NCBI RefSeq assembly: GCF_014207955.1
Contig: NZ_JACHLK010000014.1
Coordinates: forward strand, 62,001-126,000
Direction of reading: 5' to 3'
Origin: Acidovorax soli
Lineage (GTDB): Bacteria > Pseudomonadota > Gammaproteobacteria > Burkholderiales > Burkholderiaceae_C
Length of the DNA stretch: 64,000 nucleotides
In this document: positions 48,137 to 58,088 of the stretch, in pieces
Layout of the letters: each line of letters begins with the position of its first letter
How positions within the stretch are numbered: the stretch's first letter is position 1
Notes under the pieces: model-generated
Databases searched by the model: none
The model's input: only the letters and a program-made list of their open reading frames with translations
Told to the model about the DNA's origin: nothing
Made by a program: the position numbers and the translations under genes

Positions 48137-49915
48137 ATGCAATTCGACAATATCCGCGTCTCCCGCAAGCTGTGGGGCGCATTCCTGGGGCTGATGATCG
48201 CGATGCTGCTGCTCTCCAGCTTCGCCCAGAACCGCGGCAACAATTCGATGGCGTCGGCGATGGACGACATCATCGAGATCGAGGGGCGCATCTCCTCGGC
48301 CGTGCGCTGGCGCGGCGCCACCGAGACCGCGGTCAACATGGTCATGGGCGGTGCGGTGACCACCGATGCCGTGCTGGCCGAGCAGTACGGTGCCAAGGTC
48401 AAGGAGATCATCGGCGCCATCAACAAGGTGCAGGAAAAGATCGTCGCCTCGGCCACGGCGCCCGAGGAAAAGGCGGCGCTCGACAAGGTGCTCGATGCGC
48501 GCAAGGCGGTTCTGGCTGCCACCGCCAAGACCTGGGAGCTCAAGGGCGCGGGCGATGCCGTGGCCACCCAGCAGTTTGCGGACAGGGAGTTCGCACCCCT
48601 GGTCACGGTCTACCTCAAGGCCCAGGACGATTTCGTGGCGGTACTGGAAAAGCGCCGCGATGCCATCCGCGCCGATGCCACGAGCCGCCGCATCCAGAAC
48701 GCCATCTCGGGCATCATCCTGTCCATGGTGCTGCTGGCGGTGGGCATCTTCCTGGCCTGGCGCCTGGTGCATTCGATCAGTGACCCGCTCAACCAGGCGG
48801 TGGGCATCATCGACGCCATCGCCGCGGGGGACCTCACGCGCGAGCTGAGTTCCACCCGCAAGGACGAGTTCGGCCACATGCTGCGTTCGCTCTCGGCCAT
48901 GTCGGCGCGCCTGCGCAGCGTGGTGAGCGAAGTGCGCCACGGGGTGGACTCGGTGTCCTCGGCCTCGGTGGAGATCGCCAACGGCAACCACGACCTGTCG
49001 GCGCGCACGGAGCAGACGGCCTCCAACCTGGAAGAGACGGCGGCCAGCATGGAACAGCTGACGGCCACGGTCTCGCAATCGGCCGACACGGCGCGCCAGG
49101 CCAACCAACTGGCCGGCACGGCAGCGCAGGCGGCAGCGCGCGGTGGCGAGGTGGTGGGCCAGGTGGTCAGCAGCATGCAGCAGATCACCGACAGCTCGCG
49201 CAAGATCAGCGACATCATCGGCACCATCGACGGCATCGCCTTCCAGACCAACATCCTGGCGCTGAACGCGGCGGTGGAAGCGGCGCGTGCCGGTGAGCAG
49301 GGTCGCGGCTTTGCCGTGGTGGCCAGCGAAGTGCGCAGCCTGGCGCAGCGCAGCGCCGAGGCGGCCAAGGAAATCAAGACCCTGATCAGCGCCAGCGTGG
49401 AGAACGTGGAATCGGGATCGGCCCAGGTGGCGCAGGCTGGGCAGAGCATGGAAGAGATCGTCTCGAGCGTGCAGCGCGTGAGCGACCTGATCGGGGAGAT
49501 CACGGCCTCGTCGACGGAGCAGCGCGACGGCATTGCCCAGGTCAACCAGGCGGTGACGCACCTGGACCAGATGACGCAGCAGAACGCGGCGCTGGTGGAG
49601 GAGTCGACGGCGGCGGCGGCCTCGATGCGCGACCAGGCGCAAAAGCTGGCCGAGGTGGTGTCGATGTTCAACGTGGGCGCCGTGGCTGCGCGGGCACCGG
49701 TGGCGCCGCCACCACGCCCTGCCGCTGCAGCCGCCCGGCCGGTTGCGGCCCCTGCCCGGGCGGCCGTCGCCGGCAAACCCCCCGCCCCGGCCGCTGCGCG
49801 GCTCACGGCGTCCAAGCCGGTGGTGGCCCACAAGCCCGCGGCTGCCGGCCCGGCCCCTGCGCCGGCCCCGCGTGCCACGGCCAAGGGCGGTGACGACGAT
49901 TGGGAGAGCTTCTGA
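48137..49915 (+). CDS. Methyl-accepting chemotaxis protein, tandem copy 2
   Basis: Chemoreceptor of 592 residues with the same layout as copy 1: TM1 about 13-30, periplasmic helical sensor (about 35-188), TM2 about 190-212, HAMP, signalling domain, Ala/Pro-rich linker and C-terminal GDDDWESF. The sensor ([40 protein letters not shown]) differs from copy 1, so it probably detects another ligand while feeding the same signalling module. Ribosome site AAGGAAAG. A strong terminator follows the stop. Confidence 0.95.
   Translation: MQFDNIRVSRKLWGAFLGLMIAMLLLSSFAQNRGNNSMASAMDDIIEIEGRISSAVRWRGATETAVNMVMGGAVTTDAVLAEQYGAKVKEIIGAINKVQEKIVASATAPEEKAALDKVLDARKAVLAATAKTWELKGAGDAVATQQFADREFAPLVTVYLKAQDDFVAVLEKRRDAIRADATSRRIQNAISGIILSMVLLAVGIFLAWRLVHSISDPLNQAVGIIDAIAAGDLTRELSSTRKDEFGHMLRSLSAMSARLRSVVSEVRHGVDSVSSASVEIANGNHDLSARTEQTASNLEETAASMEQLTATVSQSADTARQANQLAGTAAQAAARGGEVVGQVVSSMQQITDSSRKISDIIGTIDGIAFQTNILALNAAVEAARAGEQGRGFAVVASEVRSLAQRSAEAAKEIKTLISASVENVESGSAQVAQAGQSMEEIVSSVQRVSDLIGEITASSTEQRDGIAQVNQAVTHLDQMTQQNAALVEESTAAAASMRDQAQKLAEVVSMFNVGAVAARAPVAPPPRPAAAAARPVAAPARAAVAGKPPAPAAARLTASKPVVAHKPAAAGPAPAPAPRATAKGGDDDWESF
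48909..49722 (+). repeat. Near-identical receptor signalling module, second copy
   Basis: Partner of 46909-47722, same strand and frame, offset 2,000 bp; see that entry for the comparison. Direct repeats of this size on one strand could recombine to delete one receptor or swap sensor domains. Confidence 0.93.
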
Positions 49916-49950
49916 CCGGCTTGCCAACCGTTTCCACCCAGACACCCCCG

Positions 49951-49975
49951 AGGGCAGCCCAGGCTGCCCTTTTTT
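49951..49975 (+). terminator. Rho-independent terminator after receptor copy 2
   Basis: A 9-bp perfect stem AGGGCAGCC / GGCTGCCCT with a two-base CA centre is followed by a T run. It lies 36 nt after the receptor stop and before the small tautomerase gene. Confidence 0.9.
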
Positions 49976-50016
49976 CATGCAAGATGGGCGCTCCTCCCAT
50001 TCCCCAAAGGTCTGCC

Positions 50017-50241
50017 ATGCCCCTGGTCACCATCCGCCTTGCCAACCGCGACATCCCCACGACGTCGGCCCAGAAGGCCGCGCTCATTGCTGGCACCACC
50101 CGCCTCATGCAGGAGGTGCTGGACAAGAAGCCCGAGACCGTGACCGTCATCATCGACGAGATCGATCCCGACAACTGGGGCGTGGGCGGCGAGCAGGTGA
50201 CGGTGGTGCGCCAGCGCAGCAAGGGCCCTACCCAGGCCTGA
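50017..50241 (+). CDS. 4-oxalocrotonate tautomerase family protein
   Basis: Small tautomerase of 74 residues. Met removal exposes the catalytic proline (MPLVTIRLANRDIPTTSAQK). The pattern VTVIIDEIDPDNWGVGGEQV matches the 4-OT family, with the usual conserved Trp/Gly region. AAAGG lies upstream of the ATG. It sits alone between two chemoreceptor genes, after a terminator and before a riboswitch, so it is probably an independent transcript. Substrate unknown. Confidence 0.88.
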   Translation: MPLVTIRLANRDIPTTSAQKAALIAGTTRLMQEVLDKKPETVTVIIDEIDPDNWGVGGEQVTVVRQRSKGPTQA

Positions 50242-50307
50242 GCCTGGGGTGTGCAGCGGCCTATTCCCGACCATATCCCTGACATATTTGCTTACAGGTA
50301 GGATGCG

Positions 50308-50398
50308 CGCAACAAAGGCACACCCGTACGAAAGTCGGGGTCGCAAAGCTTCCGGTCTGAGACCTCGTGCGCGAGGGGGTATGGCAGCGGGGCCGCTG
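50308..50398 (+). promoter_or_regulatory. Cyclic-di-GMP-I (GEMM) riboswitch aptamer
   Basis: The stretch carries the conserved signature of the class I c-di-GMP aptamer: AAAGGCACACC, a stem CCCG-U-AC capped by a GAAA tetraloop and closed by GU-CGGGG, the invariant GTCGCAAAGC, the tetraloop-receptor-side CCGGTCTGAGACC, a CCTCG/CGAGG hairpin, and GGCAGCGGGGCCGC at the 3' side. Order and spacing parallel the Vibrio Vc2 RNA. It lies 189 nt before a chemoreceptor-cheW pair on the same strand. In this class, ligand binding alters downstream folding; the hairpins that follow provide a plausible switch. Absence of an equally good match elsewhere in the window was checked by eye. Confidence 0.87.
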
Positions 50399-50421
50399 AT
50401 TTCCGGATGACTTGCGTCCTC

Positions 50422-50491
50422 GGGTGACTCGCCGCCAGGCGAGGGCACCCCTTCAGGGCGCGCCGCTGATCGCGCGCCTGCTTCTTCTTTT
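50422..50491 (+). terminator. Riboswitch expression platform: two hairpins with T-rich tail
   Basis: The first hairpin pairs GGGTG-CTCGCC (50422-50433) with GGCGAG-CACCC (50438-50450). The second pairs AGGGCGCG (50455-50462) with CGCGCGCCT (50471-50479, one bulge) and is followed by GCTTCTTCTTTT, an intrinsic-terminator-like tail, still 95 nt before the receptor ATG. Regulation by conditional termination is the simplest reading, not proven. Confidence 0.6.
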
Positions 50492-50586
50492 CCCCCTGTA
50501 TTGACTGCCTTTGTGGCGCCCCTCCCGGGATGGACGGGGCTGGGCGCCCCTGTTCCAGTCCACACGATGAATCCCAGGGAAAAGCA

Positions 50587-52317
50587 ATGAAGTTGAACGA
50601 TATCCGGGTGGCCACCAAGATGTGGGGCACGATCCTGGGCCTGTTGGTGTTGATGCTCGGCGTGTTTGTCTTCACCCAGTACCGCTCCAGCCTGGCCATG
50701 GAGCGGGCACTGGCCGATGTGCAGCGCTACGAGGCCAACATCACGGCGGCGGTGCGCTGGCAGGGGCTGACCGAAACCAATACCGAGCGCTCGCTGGCCA
50801 GCATGGCGAGCACCGACGAGGTGATCGAAAAATTCTTTGCCAGCCGCCAGGATGCCGGCTCCGCCCTCATCAGCGAAGTCCAGTCCGGCGTGCGCGCCAG
50901 CGCCATCTCGGAGGCCGACAAGGCCGCCCTGGCCAAGGTGGGCGAGGCCCGCGGCACCCTGCTCGACACCCTCAAGAAGCTCCCCGCGGTCAAGGCCTCG
51001 GCCGAGCCCGGTGCGCGCAAGGATTTTGCGCTCAAGGAATTCCTGCCGACCTCGGTGGCCTATGTCGATGCGCTCAAGGGCTTCGTCAAGGTGCAGGAGG
51101 CCCAGCGCGACGCGGCCAAGATCGAGGCCGGGAATGCGCAGCGCAACGCCACGCTGCTGGGCCTGTCGAGCGCCGCTGTGGTGTTCGTGATCGGCATCCT
51201 GCTGGCGTCCCTGCTGGTGCGCTCGATCACGCGCCCGCTGGACCGCGCGGTGGCCGTGGCCGGCGCGATTGCGGGCGGTGACCTGACCCAGCAGGTCCAT
51301 TCCTCGCGCAAGGACGAATTCGGCCAGCTGCTGCAGGCGCTGTCGCTGATGGTGGGCAAGCTGCATGGCGTGGTGACCGAAGTGCGCCGCGGCGTGGACT
51401 CGGTGTCCACGGCCTCGACCGAGATCGCCAATGGCAACCACGACCTGAGCAGCCGCACCGAACAGACGGCCAGCAACCTGGAGGAGACGGCGGCCAGCAT
51501 GGAGCAACTGACGGCCACGGTATCCCAGTCCTCGGACACGGCGCAGCAGGCGAACCAGCTCGCGGTGGGGGCCGCCCAGGCGGCCACGCATGGCGGCGAG
51601 GTGGTGGGCCAGGTGGTGGTCAGCATGCAGCAGATCAGCGACTCGTCCAGGCGCATCGCGGACATCATCGGCGTGATCGACGGCATCGCCTTCCAGACCA
51701 ACATCCTGGCGCTCAATGCCGCCGTGGAAGCGGCCCGGGCCGGCGAGCAGGGCCGTGGCTTTGCCGTGGTGGCCGGCGAGGTGCGCAGCCTGGCGCAGCG
51801 CAGCGCCCAGGCGGCCAAGGAGATCAAGACCCTGATCAGCGCCTCGGTGGAAACCGTGGAAAAGGGCTCGGCCCAGGTGAGCCAGGCGGGCCAGGCCATG
51901 GGCGAGATCGTCGGTGGTGTGCGCCGCATGACCGACCTGATCGCCGAGATCGCCGCCTCGGCCAGCGAGCAGCGCGACGGCATCGGGCAGGTGAACCAGG
52001 CCGTGACCAACCTGGACCAGATGACGCAGCAGAACGCCGCGCTGGTGGAAGAGTCGGCCGCCGCCGCTGCCGCTTTGCGCGACCAGGCCCAGCATTTGGC
52101 CGACGTGGTCTCCATCTTCAACGTCGGCAGCGCAGCCATTGGCTACGCCAACCCACCTGCCGTGCCCCCGGCGATCAAGCCGTCCGCTGCCGCCCCCAAG
52201 CCACCGAAGGCAGCACTGGCCAAGGCGGCCGCGGTGCCGGCCCGAAAGGCTGCTGCGCCCCGTCTGACCGACAAACCCGCCAGCACCCCGGACGATGACC
52301 AATGGACGAGCTTCTGA
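50587..52317 (+). CDS. Methyl-accepting chemotaxis protein, riboswitch-controlled
   Basis: Chemoreceptor of 576 residues: TM1 about 12-32, helical periplasmic sensor (about 35-185), TM2 about 188-210, HAMP, signalling domain closely related to but distinct from the two upstream tandem copies, and C-terminal DDQWTSF, where WTSF can act as a CheR/CheB tether. The ATG at 50587 ([14 protein letters not shown]) is preferred over 50530, which lies in the leader. Its stop overlaps the cheW start. Transcription passes the c-di-GMP riboswitch, so receptor amount probably depends on c-di-GMP. Confidence 0.95.
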   Translation: MKLNDIRVATKMWGTILGLLVLMLGVFVFTQYRSSLAMERALADVQRYEANITAAVRWQGLTETNTERSLASMASTDEVIEKFFASRQDAGSALISEVQSGVRASAISEADKAALAKVGEARGTLLDTLKKLPAVKASAEPGARKDFALKEFLPTSVAYVDALKGFVKVQEAQRDAAKIEAGNAQRNATLLGLSSAAVVFVIGILLASLLVRSITRPLDRAVAVAGAIAGGDLTQQVHSSRKDEFGQLLQALSLMVGKLHGVVTEVRRGVDSVSTASTEIANGNHDLSSRTEQTASNLEETAASMEQLTATVSQSSDTAQQANQLAVGAAQAATHGGEVVGQVVVSMQQISDSSRRIADIIGVIDGIAFQTNILALNAAVEAARAGEQGRGFAVVAGEVRSLAQRSAQAAKEIKTLISASVETVEKGSAQVSQAGQAMGEIVGGVRRMTDLIAEIAASASEQRDGIGQVNQAVTNLDQMTQQNAALVEESAAAAAALRDQAQHLADVVSIFNVGSAAIGYANPPAVPPAIKPSAAAPKPPKAALAKAAAVPARKAAAPRLTDKPASTPDDDQWTSF

Positions 52318-52814
52318 TGAATGCACCGAACGCGACCACCACCCGCGCGCCGCTGGCCGCTGCAGGCCAGTACCTGAGCTTTCGCCTGGGTGAAGAGAAC
52401 TACGGCATCGACATCCTGCAGGTGCAGGAGATCCGCTCCTACGAGCCGCCCACGCGCATGCCCGACAGCGCAGGCTTTCTGCTGGGGGTGGTGAACCTGC
52501 GCGGCGTGGTCGTTCCCATCCTCGATTTGCGGGTGCGTTTGCACTGCGCCGACAGCGGGATCACCCCGTCCACCGTGGTGATCGTGATCGACCTCAAGAC
52601 CCGCGTCGTGGGTGTGGTGGTCGATGCCGTCAGCGATGTGGTCACGCTGGAGGCCGGCATGGTGCACGCGGCACCGGGTGTGTCGGGCACGCCGGATGCA
52701 GCGAGCATCCGGGGCTTGGCACAGGTGGGTGAGCGCCTGCTGATCCTGCTCGACATCGAGGCCCTGCTGGGCGATGCGGCCCCGGCCGGGGAAGGGCTGG
52801 CGAGCGTCGGCTGA
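52317..52814 (+). CDS. cheW: CheW coupling protein
   Basis: CheW-family adaptor of 165 residues linking receptors to the CheA kinase. Family marks: GQYLSFRLGEENYGIDILQV, IRSYEPPTRMPDS, LGVVNLRGVVVPILDLRVR and VVGVVVDAVSDVV. The ATG overlaps the receptor stop (TGATG), so it is translated with the riboswitch-controlled receptor; a start at 52302 lies inside that gene and is less likely. No cheA, cheR or cheB gene is in the window. Confidence 0.95.
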   Translation: MNAPNATTTRAPLAAAGQYLSFRLGEENYGIDILQVQEIRSYEPPTRMPDSAGFLLGVVNLRGVVVPILDLRVRLHCADSGITPSTVVIVIDLKTRVVGVVVDAVSDVVTLEAGMVHAAPGVSGTPDAASIRGLAQVGERLLILLDIEALLGDAAPAGEGLASVG

Positions 52815-52824
52815 GCGCGCCGCG

Positions 52825-54540
52825 TCAGAGTTCCGCGCCTTCCACGAGGAACTGCACCTTGCGCTCGCCGCGCCACTCGTTGACATCGAGGCGAAAGGCC
52901 AGCAGCACACGTGCCGGCAGCTGTTCGGTGTGGCCGAACCAGATCGCGTCGACGGGGTTGCCCTGGTGCATGAGCTTGAGGGACAGGTGGTTCTTGGCCT
53001 CGCCCACCAGGCGCTGGCTCAGCACCTGCACCTCTTCGCTGAAGGTGGGGGGCGCAAAACCCTGGCCCCAGACCTCGCGGTGCAGCGTGTCCACCAGGTC
53101 GGCGCGGCAGTACTCGGGCGCCAGCGGGCCGTCGGTCTCGATGCGGCGCGTGAGCGTGGAGGCGTCGAGCCATTCCTGCGCTACCTGGGCCAGGGCCTGC
53201 TCGAAGGTCTCGAAGGACTCTTCGGCCACGGTGCAGCCTGCCGCCATGGCATGGCCGCCGAACTTGAGCAGCACGCCCGGGTGGCGTTTGGCCACCAGGT
53301 CGAGCGCGTCGCGCAGGTGAAAGCCCGGAATGGAGCGGCCCGAGCCCTTGAGCTCGTGCTCCTTGCCCGGTGCGCTGCTGGCCGCGAACACGAAGGTCGG
53401 ACGGTGCAGCTTGTCTTTGATGCGCGAGGCCACGATGCCGACCACGCCTTCGTGGAAGTCGGGGTCGAAGACGCTGATCGCGGGCGGCGGATCTTCGCTC
53501 TCGTCAAACAGGTTCTCGGCCATCAGCATGGCCTGCTCGCGCATGCCGCCTTCGATCTCGCGGCGCTCGCGGTTGATGGCGTCGAGCTGGCCGGCCAGGT
53601 CGCTGGCGCGGCCCGCGTCATCGGCGAGCAGGCACTCGATGCCCAGCGTCATGTCGGCCAGCCGGCCCGCGGCGTTGATGCGCGGGCCCAGCGCAAAGCC
53701 GAAGTCGAAGGTGGTGGCCGCTGGCGCCTTGCGGCCCGCGGCCGTGAACAGCGCGGCCACCCCGGCCGGCATGGCGCCTGCGCGGATGCGCCGCAGCCCC
53801 TGGGCCACCAGGCGGCGGTTGTTGGCGTCCAGGCGCACCACGTCGGCCACGGTGCCCAGGGCCACCAGGGTGAGCAGCGGGTCGAGCTTGGGCTGGCTGG
53901 CGGTATCGAACACCCCCCTGCGGCGCAGCTCGGAGCGCAGCTCCATCAGCACATAGAACATCACCCCCACGCCGGCCAGCGCCTTGCTTTCGAAGCTGCA
54001 GCCGGGCTGGTTGGGGTTGACCATGGCATCGGCCGCGGGCAGCTCGGGGCCGGGCAGGTGGTGGTCGGTGACCAGCACCTGGAGGCCCTGGGCCCTGGCT
54101 TCGGCCACGCCCTCGACGCTGGCGATGCCATTGTCCACGGTGATCAGCATGTCGGCGCCGCGCTCCTTGACACGGCGTGCGATCGGCGGGGTCAGGCCGT
54201 AGCCATCGGTCACGCGGTCGGGCACCAGGTAGTCCACGTGCTTTGCGCCCAGCAGGCGCAGGCCGCGCACGGCCACGGCGCAGGCCGTGGCGCCATCGCA
54301 GTCGTAGTCGGCCACCACGCACAGGCGCAGGTCCTGCGCGATGGCGTCGGCCAGCAGGGTGGCTGCCGCCCCGATGCCCTTGAGTCCCGTAGGGGGCAGC
54401 AGGCGGTTCAGGCCTTCGTCCAGCTCGTCCTTGTCGCGCACGCCGCGTGCGGCGTACAGGCGCGCAAGCAGGGGGTGTACACCGGCCTGCTCCAGCGCCC
54501 AGGCGGCGCGCGGGGGGATGTCTCTTGCCGTGATTTTCAT
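52825..54540 (-). CDS. recJ: Single-stranded-DNA-specific exonuclease RecJ
   Basis: 5'-3' exonuclease of 571 residues in DNA repair and recombination. DHH-family motifs: VVADYDCDGATA, ITVDNGIASVEGV, VLVTDHHLPGPEL and the DHHA1 motif FGGHAMAAGC, with GPRINAAGRL between. Normal length for RecJ. The ATG at 54540 overlaps the stop of the upstream RpfE-like gene as ATGA. It is convergent with cheW. Confidence 0.96.
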   Translation of the reverse strand: MKITARDIPPRAAWALEQAGVHPLLARLYAARGVRDKDELDEGLNRLLPPTGLKGIGAAATLLADAIAQDLRLCVVADYDCDGATACAVAVRGLRLLGAKHVDYLVPDRVTDGYGLTPPIARRVKERGADMLITVDNGIASVEGVAEARAQGLQVLVTDHHLPGPELPAADAMVNPNQPGCSFESKALAGVGVMFYVLMELRSELRRRGVFDTASQPKLDPLLTLVALGTVADVVRLDANNRRLVAQGLRRIRAGAMPAGVAALFTAAGRKAPAATTFDFGFALGPRINAAGRLADMTLGIECLLADDAGRASDLAGQLDAINRERREIEGGMREQAMLMAENLFDESEDPPPAISVFDPDFHEGVVGIVASRIKDKLHRPTFVFAASSAPGKEHELKGSGRSIPGFHLRDALDLVAKRHPGVLLKFGGHAMAAGCTVAEESFETFEQALAQVAQEWLDASTLTRRIETDGPLAPEYCRADLVDTLHREVWGQGFAPPTFSEEVQVLSQRLVGEAKNHLSLKLMHQGNPVDAIWFGHTEQLPARVLLAFRLDVNEWRGERKVQFLVEGAEL

Positions 54541-55493
54541 AGTTGGGTCGCCACCTGCGCGAAGCGGGTGGGCTGAAAGCGGGCCTTGATGCGCTGCACC
54601 AGGCCGCGCGGGGCGGTGTGGAAGGCCAGGGCGGCACGTTCGCCGCACAGGGTGAGGCGCACGGGGCGGCCTTGCTCGGCCTGGCGCAGCAGGTCGGCCA
54701 CGGGGCCCGCGTCCAGTGCCGTCCAGGCGGTGGCCCAGGCGCGCCAGTCTTCGCGCAGGGCTGCATCGCGCAGGGCCAGCGGTACCGACGGCGCCGATGC
54801 GGGCCCGGCGGCCGTGGCGGGCAGGGCGCCTGCGCCATGCACCCAGAAGGAGTTGATGACCGGCAGACCACGCTCGGCCCGCGCATCGTTGAAGGCGTGG
54901 GTGTACAGCAGCATCTGCATCTCGCTGTGCAGCCGGTGCAGGGTGCGGGCCCGGGCCGCGTCGGGCATCCAGGCGCGCACGTCGCGCAGCAGCACGCGGT
55001 CCAGCGAGGCCGTGGCCAGGTCGGCGAACAGCGGGCTCTCGGCCAGCCAGCGCGTGGGCTGCTCGTAGTGCAGGTGGATGCCATCCTCGGCAAACCAGGG
55101 CGAGACGATGGCCAGCAGGGCGCGTGAAGAGGCTTCGTCCAGCCCCAGGGCCTCGGGGTCGCGCAGGGTCACGTGGTCGGTGCTCACCTGCCACTGGCAG
55201 GGCGCCACGAAGGCCCAGGCCTGGCCGTCGGTGGGCTGGCCCTGCTGCTGGCGGTGCCAGGCGGCCCAGGGCGTGCGTCCGTCGTCTGCGGGCAGGCCCA
55301 GGGCCTGGGCCAGGGCGCGCTCGTGGGGAGCGGAGAAACTGGTCTCCTCGGCCGTGCTGGAGCGGGCCGGGTCGGCGGCGAGCCGCGCCAGCAGGCGGTC
55401 CAGGTGCGGCAGGGCGAGCGTGGCCAGGGTTTGCTGGCACCCCTCGGAGGCGCTGGCAGCGTAGGGGATGAGCAAATGGAGGATGTCCGACAT
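54537..55493 (-). CDS. RpfE-like / phosphoglycerate-mutase-type conserved protein
   Basis: Protein of 318 residues starting MSDILHLLIPYAASASEGCQ. It resembles the conserved proteins encoded just upstream of recJ in Burkholderiales and Xanthomonas (annotated RpfE or cofactor-independent phosphoglycerate mutase-like). Candidate features are WFAEDGIHLHYEQPTRWLAE, LLRDVRAWMPDA and INSFWVHGAGAL. It is translationally coupled to recJ, and its start faces lolC 75 bp away. Biochemical role not established. Confidence 0.75.
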   Translation of the reverse strand: MSDILHLLIPYAASASEGCQQTLATLALPHLDRLLARLAADPARSSTAEETSFSAPHERALAQALGLPADDGRTPWAAWHRQQQGQPTDGQAWAFVAPCQWQVSTDHVTLRDPEALGLDEASSRALLAIVSPWFAEDGIHLHYEQPTRWLAESPLFADLATASLDRVLLRDVRAWMPDAARARTLHRLHSEMQMLLYTHAFNDARAERGLPVINSFWVHGAGALPATAAGPASAPSVPLALRDAALREDWRAWATAWTALDAGPVADLLRQAEQGRPVRLTLCGERAALAFHTAPRGLVQRIKARFQPTRFAQVATQL

Positions 55494-55568
55494 CCCCCTA
55501 TTGTCCGGGATGCCACAATCGCTCCCGCCGTGTTCGGCCATTTCCCGTGGCCCCGGCCTTTCTCCACC

Positions 55569-56825
55569 ATGCAACTTCCCTACGAACTGGCCCTGGGCCT
55601 GCGCTACACCCGCTCGGGCCGGGCGGCGCGGCGCAACGGCTTCATTTCCTTCATCTCCGGCGCGTCCATGCTGGGCATCGCGCTGGGCGTGGCGGCGCTG
55701 ATCGTGGTGCTCAGCGTCATGAACGGCTTCCAGAAGGAGGTGCGCGAGCGCATGCTGGGCGTGGTCGCCCACATCGAGGTCTTTGCACCGCAGGGCGCGG
55801 CCATGCAGGATGCGGCGCGCACCATCGCCGAGGTCAAGCAGAACCCGGCCGTCACCGGCGCTGCCCCCTACGTGGCGGCCCAGGCCCTGATCGCCCATGG
55901 AGACGACATGAAGGGGGCCCTGGTGCGCGGCATCGACCCGGCGCTGGAAGGCTCGGTGACCTCGCTGGCCGCCTCGAATGCCGAGGTGCTGGCCACCCTG
56001 GTGCCTGGGCAGTTCCGCGTGGTGCTGGGCAGTGAGCTGGCCAAATCGCTCGGCGTGAAGGCCGGCGACGCCGCGACCCTGGTGGTGCCTGCTGGCCAGG
56101 GCCCGGGCGGCAGCCAGAGCGGCCCGCGCTACCAGCCGCTGACCGTGGCCGGCACGGTGGATTCGGGCCACTTCCAGTACGACTCCACCCTGGTCTGGAT
56201 GCACCAGGACGATGCCATGGCCACCTTCGGCCTGCGCGGTCCCACGGGCATCGGCCTGAAGCTGCAGGACCTGGAGCAGGCCAATGCCGTGGCCTACCAG
56301 CTCGCGCGCACCGTGAGCGGCGACCTGCTGCTGCGCGACTGGACCCAGCAGAACCGCACCTGGTTCGAGGCCGTGCGCCTGCAAAAGCGCATGATGTTCA
56401 TCATCCTGGCCCTCATCGTCGCCGTGGCGGCCTTCAACCTCGTCTCCACCCTGGTGATGACGGTCAACGACAAGCGCGCGGACATCGCCATCCTGCGCAC
56501 CCTGGGCGCCAGCCCGAAGAGCATCATGGGCGTGTTCGTGGTGCAGGGTGCCATGGTGGGGGTGATCGGCACGCTCGCCGGCCTGGTGCTGGGCCTGGGT
56601 ATTGCGCTCAACATCGACGTCATCGTGCCCGCCATCGAGAAGGCGCTGGGCGCCTCCTTCCTGCCCAAGGACATCTACCTCATCGACCGCATGCCCAGCG
56701 AGCCGCAGAGCACCGACATCGTGCCCATCGCCCTCATCTCGCTGGCGCTGGCCTTTGTTGCCACCCTGTACCCGAGCTGGCGCGCCAGCCGCGTGAACCC
56801 CGCGGAAGCCCTGCGCTACGAATGA
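55569..56825 (+). CDS. lolC: Lipoprotein-releasing ABC transporter permease LolC/LolE type (first copy)
   Basis: Inner-membrane permease of 418 residues of the LolC/E (MacB-FtsX) family, which extracts lipoproteins from the inner membrane for transfer to LolA. One N-terminal helix (about 25-50, [20 protein letters not shown]), a large periplasmic domain (about 50-270) and three C-terminal helices from about 275 ([40 protein letters not shown]). It ends [10 protein letters not shown], as LolC does. A near-copy follows 17 bp downstream and lolD after that. Confidence 0.92.
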   Translation: MQLPYELALGLRYTRSGRAARRNGFISFISGASMLGIALGVAALIVVLSVMNGFQKEVRERMLGVVAHIEVFAPQGAAMQDAARTIAEVKQNPAVTGAAPYVAAQALIAHGDDMKGALVRGIDPALEGSVTSLAASNAEVLATLVPGQFRVVLGSELAKSLGVKAGDAATLVVPAGQGPGGSQSGPRYQPLTVAGTVDSGHFQYDSTLVWMHQDDAMATFGLRGPTGIGLKLQDLEQANAVAYQLARTVSGDLLLRDWTQQNRTWFEAVRLQKRMMFIILALIVAVAAFNLVSTLVMTVNDKRADIAILRTLGASPKSIMGVFVVQGAMVGVIGTLAGLVLGLGIALNIDVIVPAIEKALGASFLPKDIYLIDRMPSEPQSTDIVPIALISLALAFVATLYPSWRASRVNPAEALRYE

Positions 56826-56842
56826 CGGCGGCCTGAACCCCT

Positions 56843-58088
56843 ATGCAAATCCCCTACGAACTGGCCCTGGGCTGGCGCTACACCCGCGCAGGCCGTGCCA
56901 CGCGGCGCGATGGCTTCATCTCGTTCATCTCGGGCGTGTCCATGCTGGGCATTGCCCTGGGCGTGGCGGCGCTGATCATCGTGCTCTCGGTGATGAACGG
57001 TTTCCAGCGCGAGGTGCGCGACCGCATGCTCAGCGTGGTCTCGCACATCGAGATCCTGGCGCCCCAGGGCGCGCCGCTGCCCGACGTGGCCACCACCCTG
57101 GCCGAAGCCAGGCGCAACCCCCACGTGACGGGTGCAGCCCCCTTCGTCTCTGCGCAGGCCCTGCTGTCGCGCGGGCAGGACATGCGCGGTGCCCTCGTGC
57201 GTGGCATCGACCCGGCGCTCGAAAGCTCGGTGACCGATCTGGCGGCCGGCAACGAGAAGACGCTCAAGCTCCTGGTGCCCGGTGAGTTCCGCGTGGTGCT
57301 GGGCGGTGAGCTGGCCCGCGCCCTGGGCGTGCGCACAGGCGATACCGTGACGCTGATCGCCCCCGCCGGCCAGGTCACGCCGGCCGGCGTGGTGCCGCGC
57401 CTCAAGCAGATGACGGTGGCCGGTACCTTCGATTCGGGCCACTACGAGTACGACGCGGCCCTGGTGCTGCTGCACCATGAGGATGCCCAGCGCATCTTCC
57501 GCCTGGAAGGCCCCACGGGCATCCGCCTGAAGATCACCGATGTGCACCAGGCGCGCGCCGTGGCCGCCGAACTCGCGGGCAGCGTGGGCGGCGGCCTGGT
57601 GGTGCGCGACTGGACGCAGCAGAACCGCACCTGGTTCGCCGCCGTGCAGCTCGAAAAGCGCATGATGTTCATCATCCTCACCCTCATCGTAGCGGTGGCG
57701 GCCTTCAACCTCGTCTCCACCCTGGTGATGACGGTGACCGACAAGCGCGCCGATATCGCCATCCTGCGCACCCTGGGCGCCAGCCCCAGGAGCATCATGG
57801 GCGTGTTCGTGGTGCAGGGGGCCATGGTGGGTGTGATCGGCACCCTTGCCGGCCTGCTGCTGGGCCTGGTGATCGCCTTCCACATCGACGTGATCGTTCC
57901 GGCCATCGAGCAGGCGCTCAACGCGAGCTTTTTGCCCAAGGACATCTACCTCATCAGCAAGATGCCCAGCGATCCCCAGGGCTCGGACATCGTCCCCATC
58001 GCCGTCATCTCCCTGGTCCTGGCCTTTGTGGCCACCCTCTACCCCAGCTGGCGCGCCAGCCGTGTGAACCCCGCCGAGGCGCTTCGCT

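Noticed and set aside
44850-48182. A 1,110-codon minus-strand frame across yciO, PHP and the first tandem receptor
   Set aside because: Antisense or out of frame to three genes with clear motifs. The composition is typical of shadow frames.
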